From NCBI RefSeq assembly GCF_051860665.1, contig NZ_JBHYDM010000004.1:1-64000 (forward strand): DNA of 64,000 nt. The letters are read 5' to 3'. The stretch is from Falsiroseomonas sp051860665 (GTDB lineage Bacteria; Pseudomonadota; Alphaproteobacteria; Acetobacterales; Acetobacteraceae). The notes below the pieces were generated by a model. It saw nothing but the letters and a program-made list of their open reading frames with translations. It had not been told where the DNA came from and made no database searches. The position numbers and the translations under genes are program-made. How positions within the stretch are numbered: the first letter of the stretch is position 1; each line of letters begins with the position of its first letter. This document shows positions 1 through 10,649 of the stretch, one piece after another.

Positions 1-1
1 C

Positions 2-526
2 CCCCTGGCGGCGGCGCGGCTCGATGCCACGGTGGCGGCGCCGCGGGCGGAGGCCGCGCCCCTGGCCTCGCCCCAAGGCTGCCTGGCGGAGGGGCCGGTG
101 CTGCGCTGCGCGGGCGCGACCGCCCAGGCCCGGCTGCTGGCCTTCGCGCCGGAGGCCAATTGGTCCGCCGTGGCCGCGGCGCGGCGCGCGGCTTTGGGCG
201 GCGCGGATGATGAGGCGCTGACCTTCGGCCTCACGGCGCCCGGCATGGCCTGGCAGGTGCGGCAGGAGGCCGGGCGGCCCATGGTCGCGGCCGCCGCCTG
301 GCGGGATGGCGCACCGGCCGGGGATGGCCTGCGCGCCCGGCTGGCGCAGGCGCTGTCCGTGCTGCGGGGCGATGCAGCGCGGCCGGTGCTGGTGGTGGTG
401 GAGCTGGCGCCGGATGCCCTGGCCGGACCGCATCCGCAGCAGCTGCGCGCGACGATGCGCGCGCTGCTGGCGGCCCAGGGCGAGGGGCTGGCGGCGGTCG
501 CCGCCGCACGCTCCGCCCGCCGCTGA
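2..526 (+). CDS. C-terminal part of an unknown protein (cut by the left edge)
   Basis: The frame is already open at base 2 and runs without a stop to TGA at 524-526, so this is probably the end of a gene beginning outside the window. An internal GTG at 32 could also serve as a start but has no convincing ribosome binding site. The 174 or so visible residues are rich in Ala and Arg, with a short hydrophobic beta-like stretch (PVLVVVELAPDAL) and no motif that I recognise. It is followed by a 154-base gap that holds the promoter of the next gene. I cannot assign a function. Codon bias in this frame (G/C in third positions) supports coding. Confidence 0.4.
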   Translation, partial: PLAAARLDATVAAPRAEAAPLASPQGCLAEGPVLRCAGATAQARLLAFAPEANWSAVAAARRAALGGADDEALTFGLTAPGMAWQVRQEAGRPMVAAAAWRDGAPAGDGLRARLAQALSVLRGDAARPVLVVVELAPDALAGPHPQQLRATMRALLAAQGEGLAAVAAARSARR

Positions 527-610
527 ACCGCCCTGTCGGCGGGCCTTACGGCGTGCCGGCGGAGCCGCCAAATTGCCAATCAAGCCATTGAAGAAAAAAG
601 GGAAAAATCC

Positions 611-626
611 TGGCATGGGGCTTGCG
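611..626 (+). promoter_or_regulatory. sigma-54 (RpoN) -24/-12 promoter
   Basis: TGGCATG-GGGC-TTGC at 611-625 matches the RpoN consensus TGGCAYR-N4-TTGCW at all but the last position (G at 626). The invariant GG lies at 612-613 and GC at 624-625 with correct spacing, placing transcription start near 637 and leaving a leader of about 44 bases before the ATG at 681. RpoN together with the PrsK/PrsR two-component pair is known to drive PEP-CTERM protein genes in exopolysaccharide-producing bacteria, which fits the gene downstream. No enhancer site was identified. Confidence 0.7.
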
Positions 627-680
627 ATGAACAGTCCAGGGCGCGCCCGTCCAGCGCCCCGGCATCTGCAAGGAGACACC

Positions 681-1373
681 ATGAACAAGATTCTCGCTGC
701 CGGCTTCGGCCTCATCGGCCTGGCCGCCATCGGCACCGCCCAGGCGGCGCCCTCCCTCTCCGTCCAGGTCTTCGAGGACAATGTCCTCGTCGGCGGCCTG
801 TCGCAGAGCACGAATACCGGCTCGCTTTCCGCCAGCGGCGCGACGCCGAACTTCAATGTCAGCGCCAGCGCCACCGGCGCGCCGCTGCTGGCCGAGCCGG
901 CGCTGCTGGCGCAGACCACCACGGTCTCCGCGCTGGACTTCACCGGCTCCCACACCATCCGCATCGAGTTCACGCAGACCGGCCTGACCTCGGAACTGGC
1001 CGGTGGCCTCTTCGCCAGCCTGGCCTCCACCTTCACCTCCAACTTCCTGGTGAATGGCCAGCTGATCGAGGACATCACGCTGACCAACTATGTCAGCGCG
1101 GACAACGTGGCCTTCGGCCGCGACGAGCAGATCGCGACGCAGACCTGGTCGGATGGCCCGACCAATGCCTCCCCGGCCATCGTCGCGAATGTCGAACTGC
1201 CGAACCAGCTGTTCTCGGAGACGGTCGTGATCACCGCGACCTTCACCGGCGGCCAGGCTGGCCTGCAGGCCAGCTCGCAGATCGTGAAGGTGCCGGAGCC
1301 GGCCTCGCTGGCGCTGTTCGGCACGGCCCTGCTGGGCATGGGCCTGGTGCGTCGCGTGCGCCGGAAGGGCTGA
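681..1373 (+). CDS. PEP-CTERM sorting domain protein
   Basis: This 230-residue secreted protein starts at an ATG preceded by AAGGAG (670-675). It has a Sec signal peptide (Lys3, a hydrophobic core to about residue 20, cleavage after AQA). The middle is Ser/Thr/Asn-rich and beta-strand-like, with no enzyme motif. The C-terminus is a textbook PEP-CTERM signal: VPEP at residues 204-207, a hydrophobic helix (LALFGTALLGMGLV) and a terminal Arg-rich tail (RRVRRKG). Known family biology: such proteins are sorted and cleaved by exosortase (EpsH/XrtA types) in bacteria making exopolysaccharide or biofilm matrix. The exosortase is not in this window. The gene is alone, with a sigma-54 promoter in front and a hairpin behind. 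The function of the central part is unknown. Confidence 0.9.
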   Translation: MNKILAAGFGLIGLAAIGTAQAAPSLSVQVFEDNVLVGGLSQSTNTGSLSASGATPNFNVSASATGAPLLAEPALLAQTTTVSALDFTGSHTIRIEFTQTGLTSELAGGLFASLASTFTSNFLVNGQLIEDITLTNYVSADNVAFGRDEQIATQTWSDGPTNASPAIVANVELPNQLFSETVVITATFTGGQAGLQASSQIVKVPEPASLALFGTALLGMGLVRRVRRKG

Positions 1374-1378
1374 AGGTG

Positions 1379-1402
1379 GCCGGCCCCTTCGCGGGGGCCG
1401 GT
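1379..1402 (+). terminator. GC hairpin between convergent genes
   Basis: A 9-bp stem (GCCGGCCCC at 1379-1387 with the complementary arm 1394-1402, one G-U pair) closes a TTCGC-type loop six bases after the stop of the PEP-CTERM gene. There is no T-tract, so it may act as a bidirectional or weak intrinsic terminator between the PEP-CTERM gene and the convergent ABC transporter operon ending at 1457. Confidence 0.5.
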
Positions 1403-1456
1403 CCTGGTGCCTCCTGGACGCGCGTCCGGCCCTTCGGCCGGGCGCGCGTTCTGCGT

Positions 1457-2193
<737 letters not shown>

Positions 2194-2197
<4 letters not shown>

Positions 2198-2847
2198 GCC
2201 GCGAGCGCCCGTGCGATGCGGCGCTCCGCAAAACGCGAGGCCACGGCGGTCGCCTCCACCAGCGCCCAATAGACCAGGGCCAGCACCAGCGTGGTCTCCG
2301 CGAAGGCGAAGGTGGCGGAGCCGACGCCCTGCACCCGAAAGGTCAGCTCCGGCACGGTGATGATCGACAGGATGGCGGTCTCCTTGATCAGGATGACGGC
2401 GAGATTGGCGAGCGAGGGCAGCACGGCCAGCGCCATCATCGGCAGCATGATCCGCAGCACCGCCTGATTCCGGGAAATGCCGAGCATGCGCGCGGCCTCC
2501 AGATGTCCGGGCGGCACCGCCATGAAGCCGGCGCGGAACACCTCGGAGAAATAGGCCGCGCCATAGACGGACAGCGCGACCCAGCCGGCCATGATCGGGC
2601 TGAGGTCGATGCCGATGAAGGGCCCGCCGAAATACAGAAGAAAGCACTGCACCAGGAAGGGCACGCCGCGCACCGCCTCCACCGCCGCGGCCAGCGGCCA
2701 GGACAGGGCGGCGGGGGCGAAGAAGCGCACGGCGGCGATGACGAAGCCCAGCGCCAGACCCGTGGCCACGCCGGCGCCCCAGATGGCCAGCGTCAGCGGC
2801 AGGCCGCGCGCGGCGGCGGCGAAACTTTCCAGCAGCGCCTGCATCAT
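2194..2847 (-). CDS. Amino acid ABC transporter permease (second)
   Basis: A 217-residue inner-membrane permease of the HisM/GlnP type with about five hydrophobic helices. The EAA loop EAARMLGISRNQAVLRIMLP, which contacts the ATPase, lies in the C-terminal half. Two tandem ATG codons (2847 and 2844) are possible starts; the first overlaps the stop of the preceding permease as ATGA, indicating translational coupling. Paired with the permease at 2844-3476 it should form the heterodimeric membrane channel of the transporter. Confidence 0.92.
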
Positions 2848-3476
2848 GCCGCCCGTCCCTCCGCGCGCCCGCGCGCCAGAAGCATCAGCAGCAGGTTGAT
2901 CGCCAGGTAGATGGCGCCGCAGAGCGCATAGGCGGGCAGCGGCTCGAAGGTGGAGGAGGCCAGCGCCTGGGCACTGCGGGTCAGTTCCAGGATCCCGACG
3001 ACGGAAATGAGGGAGGAGGCCTTCACGATCAGGATCGCCTCGCTGATCAGCGCCGGGCGCATTGCCTGGGCCGCGATCGGCAGGCGGATGCGCAGCAGCG
3101 TCTGGCGCGGCGTGAGGCCGAGCAGCCGCGCCGCCTCCAGCCCCCCCTTCGGCACCAGCGCGAAGCCGCCGCGGATGATCTCCGCCATATAGGCGGCGCA
3201 GCACAGGCCGAGCGTGCCGATGGCCGCGACCAGCGGCGGCAGGTCGATGCCGATGAAGGGCAGGGCGTAATAGGCCAGCAGCAGCTGGATCAGCAGCGGC
3301 ACGCCGCGGAAGAAGCTGACATACAGCAAGGCCCAGGCGCGCCCGCGATCGCAGGCGACCGCCAGCGGCACGCCGAGCGCGAAGCCGATGGCGACCGCGG
3401 CGGCCGAGATCCAGATGGTCGCCAGCGTGGCCTGGGTCATCGAGGGCAGGGCCTCGACCAGGAAGTCCCAGGTCAC
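2844..3476 (-). CDS. Amino acid ABC transporter permease (first)
   Basis: A 210-residue permease of the His/Glu/Gln/Arg transporter family. It begins with the typical short N-terminus before the first helix and carries the EAA loop EAARLLGLTPRQTLLRIRLP. The conserved SFFRGVPLLIQLLL segment is characteristic of this family. It lies 30 bases downstream of the substrate-binding protein gene and overlaps the next permease gene by four bases. It forms one half of the membrane domain. Confidence 0.92.
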   Translation of the reverse strand: MTWDFLVEALPSMTQATLATIWISAAAVAIGFALGVPLAVACDRGRAWALLYVSFFRGVPLLIQLLLAYYALPFIGIDLPPLVAAIGTLGLCCAAYMAEIIRGGFALVPKGGLEAARLLGLTPRQTLLRIRLPIAAQAMRPALISEAILIVKASSLISVVGILELTRSAQALASSTFEPLPAYALCGAIYLAINLLLMLLARGRAEGRAA

Positions 3477-3506
3477 GCGCGGCTGCGGGCCGGTTTCAGG
3501 CCGGGA

Positions 3507-4340
3507 TCAGGCATTCGCTTCGACCACGCGGGCCGGCACCTCGAAGGCCTGGCCGAACCACTTGGTCTGCAGCGCGGCCAGGCGGCCATCGCCGCGCATC
3601 GCGTCGATCACGCCATCGATCGCATCCAGCAGCGGCGCCGTCTCGGCATCCTTGCGGCCGAGATAGCCGAAATAGACCTTGGCGCCGAAGGGCGGGTTCA
3701 CCACGGAGAAGACCCGGCGCTGCTGCGCCACATAGGCGATGTTCGGCAGCGAATTCGCCACCGCGACGATGCGGCCGGCGGCGAGATCCGCATAGGTCTC
3801 GCTGAAGGACTGGTATTCGCGGATCTGGACGTTCAGCCCCTTGTCGCGGATGAAGTTCTGCAGCTGGGTGAGCTGCGCGGTGGCCTGGGCGCAGCCCACG
3901 GTCTTGCCGTTGATATCCTCCGGCTTCGCGATGCTGGCATCGCTGGCGCGCTTCAGCAGGGCGACGGTCGCATCGGCGATCGGCGCGCAGAAGCGGTAGC
4001 GTTCCATGCGCGCGCGGGTGATGGTGGCGGGGCCGGCGACCAGGTCGAAGCGGCCGGCTTCCAGGCCGGGCAGCACGCCGGGCCAGGGCAGGTCCTGGAA
4101 GCGGATGCGCAGGTTCAGCGCCTTGCCCACCTCGGCGAAAAGCTCGCTGTTCATGCCCACCTGGCGGCCGCCCTCGGTGAAGTCGAAGGGGGCGAAGTGC
4201 AGCTCGGTCGCGATCAGCAGCTCACCGGCGGCGCGCGCCTTCTCCAGGTTGTTGGCGCGGGCACCACGGATGGCCAGCGCGGGGGCGGCGAGCGCCGCGG
4301 CGGCCAGCACCGCGCGCCGCGAGATCGGCAGCTTCGTCAT
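3507..4340 (-). CDS. Amino acid ABC transporter substrate-binding protein
   Basis: A 277-residue periplasmic binding protein of the family-3 type (SBP_bac_3). The N-terminus has a twin arginine (ISRRAVLAAA) followed by a hydrophobic core and an Ala-rich cleavage region near ARA, so export may be by Tat or Sec. Family signatures include LLIATELHFAPFDF, GRFDLVAGPATITRAR and GKTVGCAQAT. Two adjacent ATGs (4343 and 4340) follow AGGAGA; the second has the better spacing and was chosen, though the difference is one residue. It is the first gene of the transporter operon and lies divergent from the oxygenase gene at 4501, sharing a 160-base control region with a palindrome. Confidence 0.92.
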   Translation of the reverse strand: MTKLPISRRAVLAAAALAAPALAIRGARANNLEKARAAGELLIATELHFAPFDFTEGGRQVGMNSELFAEVGKALNLRIRFQDLPWPGVLPGLEAGRFDLVAGPATITRARMERYRFCAPIADATVALLKRASDASIAKPEDINGKTVGCAQATAQLTQLQNFIRDKGLNVQIREYQSFSETYADLAAGRIVAVANSLPNIAYVAQQRRVFSVVNPPFGAKVYFGYLGRKDAETAPLLDAIDGVIDAMRGDGRLAALQTKWFGQAFEVPARVVEANA

Positions 4341-4437
4341 CATGCTCTCCTGGGCCTTGGCGGCCTGCGTGTTGTCCCTGGGCCGCACCGGCGCATCCCT
4401 GTCCTGCATGCCCCGCTTGAAGCTGGTTGACATGACA

Positions 4438-4447
4438 GGTCATGACC
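4438..4447. promoter_or_regulatory. Candidate operator for the HutC-type GntR regulator
   Basis: GGTCATGACC is a perfect 10-bp palindrome in the middle of the divergent region between the transporter operon and the oxygenase gene. It also forms part of a wider inverted repeat, CATGAC-AG-GTCATG (4431-4444). A -35-like TTGACA (4427-4432) overlaps it. HutC-subfamily regulators such as NagR/DasR are known to bind GGTC..GACC-type half-sites, and such a regulator is encoded at 5482. That it binds here is inference. Confidence 0.5.
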
Positions 4448-4500
4448 CTAGGCTTGGCCCGCCCAGGCAATCAAGCCCGGATCGATCGGACCATTTCACC

Positions 4501-5457
4501 ATGCCCGACGGCGCCGTCCAACAAGGACTTCCGGTGATCGATGCGGCGGATTGCGCCGAAGGCGGCGATCTGCCCAGGGTTGCGGCAGCCATCCGCGCCG
4601 CCTGCACAGGTCCTGGCTTCTTCTACATCCGCAACCACGGCGTGGCGCCCGAGATCATCGCTGCGGCGGTGGAGGCCTCCCGCCGCTTCTTCCATCTGCC
4701 GGAGGCGGTGAAGGCCGAAACCCGCGCCAACCTGGTGCATCGCGGCTGGCACCGGGCCGGCGGCGCGGTGATGGAGGGTGCGACCAAGCCCGACCTGAAG
4801 GAGTTCTTTTCCATCGGCCTTGACCTGCCGGAGGATCATCCGGTGGTGCTGGCAGGCGAAAAGCTGCGTGGGCCGAACCAATGGCCCGCGGCGGTGCCGG
4901 AGTTGCGGCCCGCCATGGAGGCCTATTTCGCCGCGATTGGCGCCTGTGGCGCGCGGCTGCTGCGCGCCATCGCCGTCAGCCTTGGATTGCCGGCGGACTT
5001 CTTTGCGAAGGACTACAGGCTGCCGCTGCAGCGCACCCAGGCGATCTTCTACCCGCCGCAGCCACCCGACGACACCGAGGGCTTCGGCGTCGCCCCGCAC
5101 ACCGATTTCGGCTGCATCACCCTGCTCTGGCAGGATGACAGCGGCGGGCTGGAGGTGCGGGAGCGGCAGTCCGGCGCCTGGATCCCGGCGCCGCCGCTCC
5201 CCGGCACGCTGGTGGTGAATGTCGGCGACCTGCTCGGCCGCTGGTCGAACAATCGCTTCGCCAGCACGCCGCATCGCGTGGTCAACCGCTCGGGGCATGA
5301 GCGCATGTCCATCGCCACCTTCTACGACCCCGATTTTTCCGCGATCATCGACCCGCGGGCGCTGGGCGCCACGGAGCCGGTCTATGAACCCACCACCTGC
5401 GGCGCGCATATCCTGGGGCGCTTCGCCCAGGCCTTCGCCTATCGCAAGGCAGGCTGA
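4501..5457 (+). CDS. Isopenicillin N synthase-family 2OG-Fe(II) oxygenase
   Basis: A 318-residue non-haem iron oxygenase. The N-terminal DIOX_N region contains GFFYIRNHGV, followed by the jelly-roll core. Iron ligands are visible as His200 and Asp202 (HTDF) and His258 (TPHRVV); Arg268-x-Ser270 is the expected 2-oxoglutarate or carboxylate-binding pair. The family hydroxylates, desaturates or cyclises small molecules, including free amino acids. It lies divergent from an amino acid importer and 24 bases upstream of a GntR regulator, so it probably modifies the imported substrate. The start ATG at 4501 begins directly before the conserved LPVIDAAD motif; no strong Shine-Dalgarno is visible. The substrate is unknown. 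Confidence 0.88.
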   Translation: MPDGAVQQGLPVIDAADCAEGGDLPRVAAAIRAACTGPGFFYIRNHGVAPEIIAAAVEASRRFFHLPEAVKAETRANLVHRGWHRAGGAVMEGATKPDLKEFFSIGLDLPEDHPVVLAGEKLRGPNQWPAAVPELRPAMEAYFAAIGACGARLLRAIAVSLGLPADFFAKDYRLPLQRTQAIFYPPQPPDDTEGFGVAPHTDFGCITLLWQDDSGGLEVRERQSGAWIPAPPLPGTLVVNVGDLLGRWSNNRFASTPHRVVNRSGHERMSIATFYDPDFSAIIDPRALGATEPVYEPTTCGAHILGRFAQAFAYRKAG

Positions 5458-5481
5458 GGCGCGGCGGCGCGGCACCGGCCC

Positions 5482-6198
5482 ATGACGGCGCCGAAGCCGC
5501 TCTATGCCGTGGTGAAGGCGCATGTCATGGCGCATATCCGCGATGGCAGCTGGCCGCCCGGCACGCGCATCCCTTCCGAGAATGCGCTGGGTCCGGCGCT
5601 CGGCGTCTCCCGCATCACCATCAACCGCGCCTTTGCCGAACTGGCGCGGGATGGGGTGCTGCACAAGGTGGCGGGTGTCGGCACCTTCGTCGCGCGCGCC
5701 AAGCCCCGCTTCGGCCTGGTGACCATCCAGGATATCGCGGAGGAAATCGCCGCCCGCGGCATGGCCTGGTCCTGCCAGGTGCTGAAGCTGGCGGAGGAGG
5801 CATTGCCGGCGGAGGCCGCGGCGGCACTCGGCCTGCCGGCGGGCCAGCCGGTGCCGCATAGCCGCATCCTGCATCGCGGCGATGGCGCGCCGATCCAGCT
5901 GGAGGCGCGCTGGCTGCGCCCCGGCTATGGCGCGGGCTACCTCACGCAAGATTTCACCCGCGCCACCACCTTCGCCCATCTGGTCCGCACCGGCCGCGCG
6001 ACGGAAATGGAGCAGTCCATCAGCGCCCTGCTGCCGGATGCGACGCTGGCACGGCTGCTGGACCTGCCGCGCAGCCAGCCCTGCCTGGTGATCCGCCGCA
6101 CCACCTTTACCGAAGGCGTGCCGATGACCTTCTCCCGCCTGGTGCAGCCGGCGGACCGTTTCGAGATCGCGGGGCGCGCGGCGCTGGCGCCGCTCTGA
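5482..6198 (+). CDS. GntR-family regulator with UTRA domain (HutC-like)
   Basis: A 238-residue regulator: N-terminal winged helix-turn-helix (about residues 5-72, with PSENALGPALGVSRITINRA as the recognition region) and a C-terminal UTRA effector-binding domain (about 90-232, typical PVPHSRILHRGDGAPIQLE and ...RATEMEQSISA...). HutC subfamily members usually repress a neighbouring catabolic operon and release DNA when a substrate or intermediate binds. Here the likely targets are the oxygenase just upstream and the divergent amino acid transporter, through the palindrome at 4438-4447. The ligand is not readable; histidine or urocanate is only an analogy to HutC. Confidence 0.88.
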   Translation: MTAPKPLYAVVKAHVMAHIRDGSWPPGTRIPSENALGPALGVSRITINRAFAELARDGVLHKVAGVGTFVARAKPRFGLVTIQDIAEEIAARGMAWSCQVLKLAEEALPAEAAAALGLPAGQPVPHSRILHRGDGAPIQLEARWLRPGYGAGYLTQDFTRATTFAHLVRTGRATEMEQSISALLPDATLARLLDLPRSQPCLVIRRTTFTEGVPMTFSRLVQPADRFEIAGRAALAPL

Positions 6199-6272
6199 CC
6201 CGCGGGGTTGATGCGCGGGGCGTGCGGGCCACATCGCGCATCATGAACCATGCCCTCCCGGCCGGCTGATCC

Positions 6273-6962
6273 TTGGCGCGCGCCTTCCGCTGGCTCGTGG
6301 CGCTCGGCCTTCTGGCCGGGCTCGGATGGCTCGGGCTGCGGCACCTGCCGCCCGAATGGGACCCCCGTGCGCCGCTCGACCTGACCGCCGCGCCCAACCT
6401 GATGACCGGCCTGAAGCTGCGCCGCCTGGCGGTGCAGCCGGAGGCCTGCTTCGCCGCGCTGGAAACCACCGGCCGGCCGATCTCCCGCATCCCGGACCGG
6501 GATTCCGACATCGGCTGCGAGATCCGCCATGCCGTGCGGCTGCCGGCCTCCACCCGCATGACGCCTTCGACCCCCTTCGCCACCTGCCGCGTCGCCGCCG
6601 CCTGGCTGCTGTTCGAGACTCAGGTGATGCAGCCCGCCGCGCGCCAGCACCTGGGCAGCGAGGTCGCCAGCACGCGCCATATGGGCACGCAGAACTGCCG
6701 CAACGTGAATCACGCCAGCCGCGGCCGCCGCAGCCAGCACGCCACGGCGAATGCCATCGACATCGCCGGCTTCACCCTGCGCGACGGGCGGGAGGTGACG
6801 CTGCTGCGGCACTGGGATTCGGGCGGCGCGGAGGCCGCCTTCCTGCGGGCGCTCCGGGATGGGGCCTGCGGCTGGTTCCGTGCCGTGCTGGGCCCGGACT
6901 ACAATGCGGCGCACCGGGACCATTTCCATTTCGACATGGGCCCCTGGCGCGCCTGCCGTTAG
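6273..6962 (+). CDS. Extensin-like C-terminal domain protein
   Basis: A 229-residue protein with one N-terminal hydrophobic segment (LVALGLLAGLGWLGL) that serves as signal or anchor. The rest matches the extensin-like (Extensin-like_C) family: paired cysteines, a central QVMQPAARQHLGSEV stretch, SQHATANAIDIAGF, and the C-terminal HRDHFHFDMG, resembling the metal-binding fold of D,D-/L,D-carboxypeptidase-like proteins. It therefore probably acts on the cell envelope, though enzymatic activity of this family is not well established. The start is TTG, because an in-frame stop lies one codon before; a later GTG at 6297 is an alternative. Its TAG stop abuts the TAG of the convergent next gene with no gap. 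Confidence 0.8.
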   Translation: MARAFRWLVALGLLAGLGWLGLRHLPPEWDPRAPLDLTAAPNLMTGLKLRRLAVQPEACFAALETTGRPISRIPDRDSDIGCEIRHAVRLPASTRMTPSTPFATCRVAAAWLLFETQVMQPAARQHLGSEVASTRHMGTQNCRNVNHASRGRRSQHATANAIDIAGFTLRDGREVTLLRHWDSGGAEAAFLRALRDGACGWFRAVLGPDYNAAHRDHFHFDMGPWRACR

Positions 6963-7355
6963 CTATTCCTGCTTCGGCGCGGAGGGCCGTTCCCGCTGCC
7001 AGGGCCAGCGGCCCTCGATCTCCACCTCCAGCGACAGGCTGAGCACGGTGCGGATCAGCACGACCAGGCCGAGCGTCGCCACCGTCTCCAGCGTCATCGG
7101 CGCGGCCACGGTATGCACGATATCGGCGGCGACCAGCAGCTCCAGCCCCAGCAGGATCGCCCGGCCGAGCTGGGCGCGATAGGGCGTGAAGGCCTCCGCC
7201 CAGCCCGGCGCGCCGCGGCGCAGGCCATTGCGCAGGAACAGGAAGGTGGTGGCCAGGACGCCGAGCATCAGCACCACCACGCCGAGCAGCTCCAGCCCGG
7301 CGGCCACCCAATCCGCGAAGACACCGACCAGGGCGCCAGGTTCCAAATCCGCCAT
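6963..7355 (-). CDS. DUF1622 family membrane protein
   Basis: A 130-residue protein with three hydrophobic segments (around residues 14-42, 66-80 and 92-110) and the family-typical pattern GLELLGVVVLMLG ... RAILLGLELLVAADIVHTV, matching DUF1622 in content and length. DUF1622 members are small inner-membrane proteins of unknown function. The C-terminus is short, charged and cytoplasmic-looking. It is transcribed away from selA across a 67-base divergent gap. Confidence 0.8.
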   Translation of the reverse strand: MADLEPGALVGVFADWVAAGLELLGVVVLMLGVLATTFLFLRNGLRRGAPGWAEAFTPYRAQLGRAILLGLELLVAADIVHTVAAPMTLETVATLGLVVLIRTVLSLSLEVEIEGRWPWQRERPSAPKQE

Positions 7356-7422
7356 CCGCCGATAATGCGATGAGAGCGGTCAGGGTTGCGGAACCACCAC
7401 GGGCGAAAGCCGTCTTGAGGGG

Positions 7423-8765
<1,343 letters not shown>

Positions 8766-8769
<4 letters not shown>

Positions 8770-10643
8770 GGAGCGTGCTGGTCGGCGTGCTCGGCCATGT
8801 CGACCACGGCAAGACCGCGCTGGTCCGCGCGCTGACCGGCATCGAGACGGACCGGCTGCCGGAGGAGAAGGCGCGCGGCATCTCCATCGCGCTCGGCTTC
8901 GCCCGGCTGGTGCGGGACGAGGCCGAGATCGACCTGGTGGACGTGCCGGGTCATGAGCGCTTCCTGCGCACCATGGTGGCTGGCGCCACGGCCATGCGGG
9001 CGGCGCTTCTGTGCATCGACGCGCGCGAAGGCGTGCGGGCACAGACCGTGGAGCATGCGGAAGTCGCGTCCCTGCTCGGCCTTTCGCGCGGGGTCCTGGC
9101 CATCACGCGCTGTGACCTGGCGTCCGGCGAGGCGGCCGCGGCCGAGGCGCGCGCCCTGCTGGCGCGGCTGGGCTTGGGGGACTGGCCGGTGGTCGAGACC
9201 TCCGCCGTCACCGGCGCGGGCCTCGACGAGCTGAAGGCGCAGCTCGCCCGGCTCGCGCGGCCGGCGGAGGCCACGGCCATGGGCGCCTGGCTGCCGGTGG
9301 ACCGGTCCTTCTCCCGCCCAGGCGCCGGCACGGTGGTGACCGGCGCGCTGCGCCGGGCGCCGCTGGCGGTGGAGGATGAGGTGGAAATCTGGCCCGGCGG
9401 CCAGCGCGCCCGGCTGCGCGGCGTGCAGCTGCACGGCCAGGCCGTGGCACGAGCCATGCCCGGCCGCCGCACCGCGCTCGCCTTGCGCGGCGTGACGGCG
9501 GCCGAGGTGCCGCCGGGCAGCGCGCTGGCCACGCCGGGGCTGCTGGCGGATTCGCTTCGGCTGGATACGCAAGTGGTTCTGCTGGCCTCCGCGCCTGCCG
9601 GCGTGCTGCGCGGTGATGCGTTGCGGCTGCTGGCCGGCACCACGGAGGTCGGCGCACGGCTGCATCTGCTGGCGGAGGAACGGCTGGCGCCCGGGGAGAC
9701 GGCGGTGGCGCAGCTGCGGCTGGAGGCGCCGCTGGCGCTGCCGGCGCGGGAGCGTTTCGTGCTGCGCACGGTATCGCCGGCGCGGACCATCGGCGGCGGC
9801 ATGGTGCTGGACCCGACGCCGCCACGCCGGACTTTTCGCGATGCGCCGCTCCTGGCGGCGATGGCGGCTTCCGGGCCGCGCGAGGCGGCGCTGCTGCGCC
9901 TGCGCGCAGCCGGCCCGCATGGCGCCACCTCCGCCGCCCTGGCCCGCGTGGCGGGTGTGCTGCCGGAGGCGCTGGACCTGCCGGAGGCGGTGCGCCTGAC
10001 CGGCGGCCTGCTGCTGCACGGGGAGGTGGCCTCCGCGCTGGAAGCCGCGGCGCTGGCGGCGGTGGAGGCGGCCCAGATGCGCGATCCCGCCGCCTCCGGC
10101 CCGGCCCTGACGGAACTGCGCGCCGCGCTGCCGCAGGGCGCGCCGGCGGAGGCGCTGCTGGCGCGGCTGGTCGCGGCGCAGGCGCTGGATCTGGCGGGCG
10201 GGCGCTTCACCCGGCGCGGGCTGGACCCGCTGGCCCTGCTGCCGCCGGCGGCGCGCGCGCTGCTGGAGGCGGTGGAGGCCGCGTTCCGCGATGGCGGCCT
10301 GGCGCCGCCGGATGCGGTGACGGTCATCGGCGGGCAGCGCCCGCGCGCCCAGGCCGTGGCGCTGCTGCTGCGCCGCGGCTTGCTGGTCCGCGCGCCGGAT
10401 GCGGTGCAGAAGCGCGAGATCCTGTTCCACCGCAGCGCGCTGGCCAAGGCGCGGCAGGCCTTGCGCGAAACCTTCGGCGGCAGCGCAACGGGTTTCCTGG
10501 TCGGCGAATGCGGCCGCCGGCTTGGCATTTCGCGTCGCTTCGCGGTCCCGCTGCTGGAACGCCTGGATGCGGAGGGTGTGACGCGCCGCGATGGCGACCG
10601 CCGCCACATCGCCACGGAACCGGAGCGGCCACCGGGCGCTTGA
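8766..10643 (+). CDS. selB: Selenocysteine-specific elongation factor
   Basis: A 625-residue GTPase that brings Sec-tRNA(Sec) to the ribosome at UGA codons marked by a bSECIS hairpin. G1 is GHVDHGKTAL (about residues 9-18), G2 RGISIALGF, G3 DVPGHERF; the G4 box is TRCD (114-117) rather than the usual (N/T)KxD. Beta-barrel domains follow, then the C-terminal winged-helix repeats (from about residue 370) that bind the SECIS; the last includes GFLVGECGRRLGISRRFAVPLLERLD. Only six bases separate its stop from the tRNA(Sec) gene, so selA-selB-selC is probably one transcript. Confidence 0.95.
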
Positions 10644-10649
10644 AGCGGC

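Noticed and set aside
4341..4433. A 31-residue N-terminal extension of the amino acid binding protein
   Set aside because: It would put charged residues before the signal peptide; AGGAGA stands directly before the ATG pair at 4343/4340.
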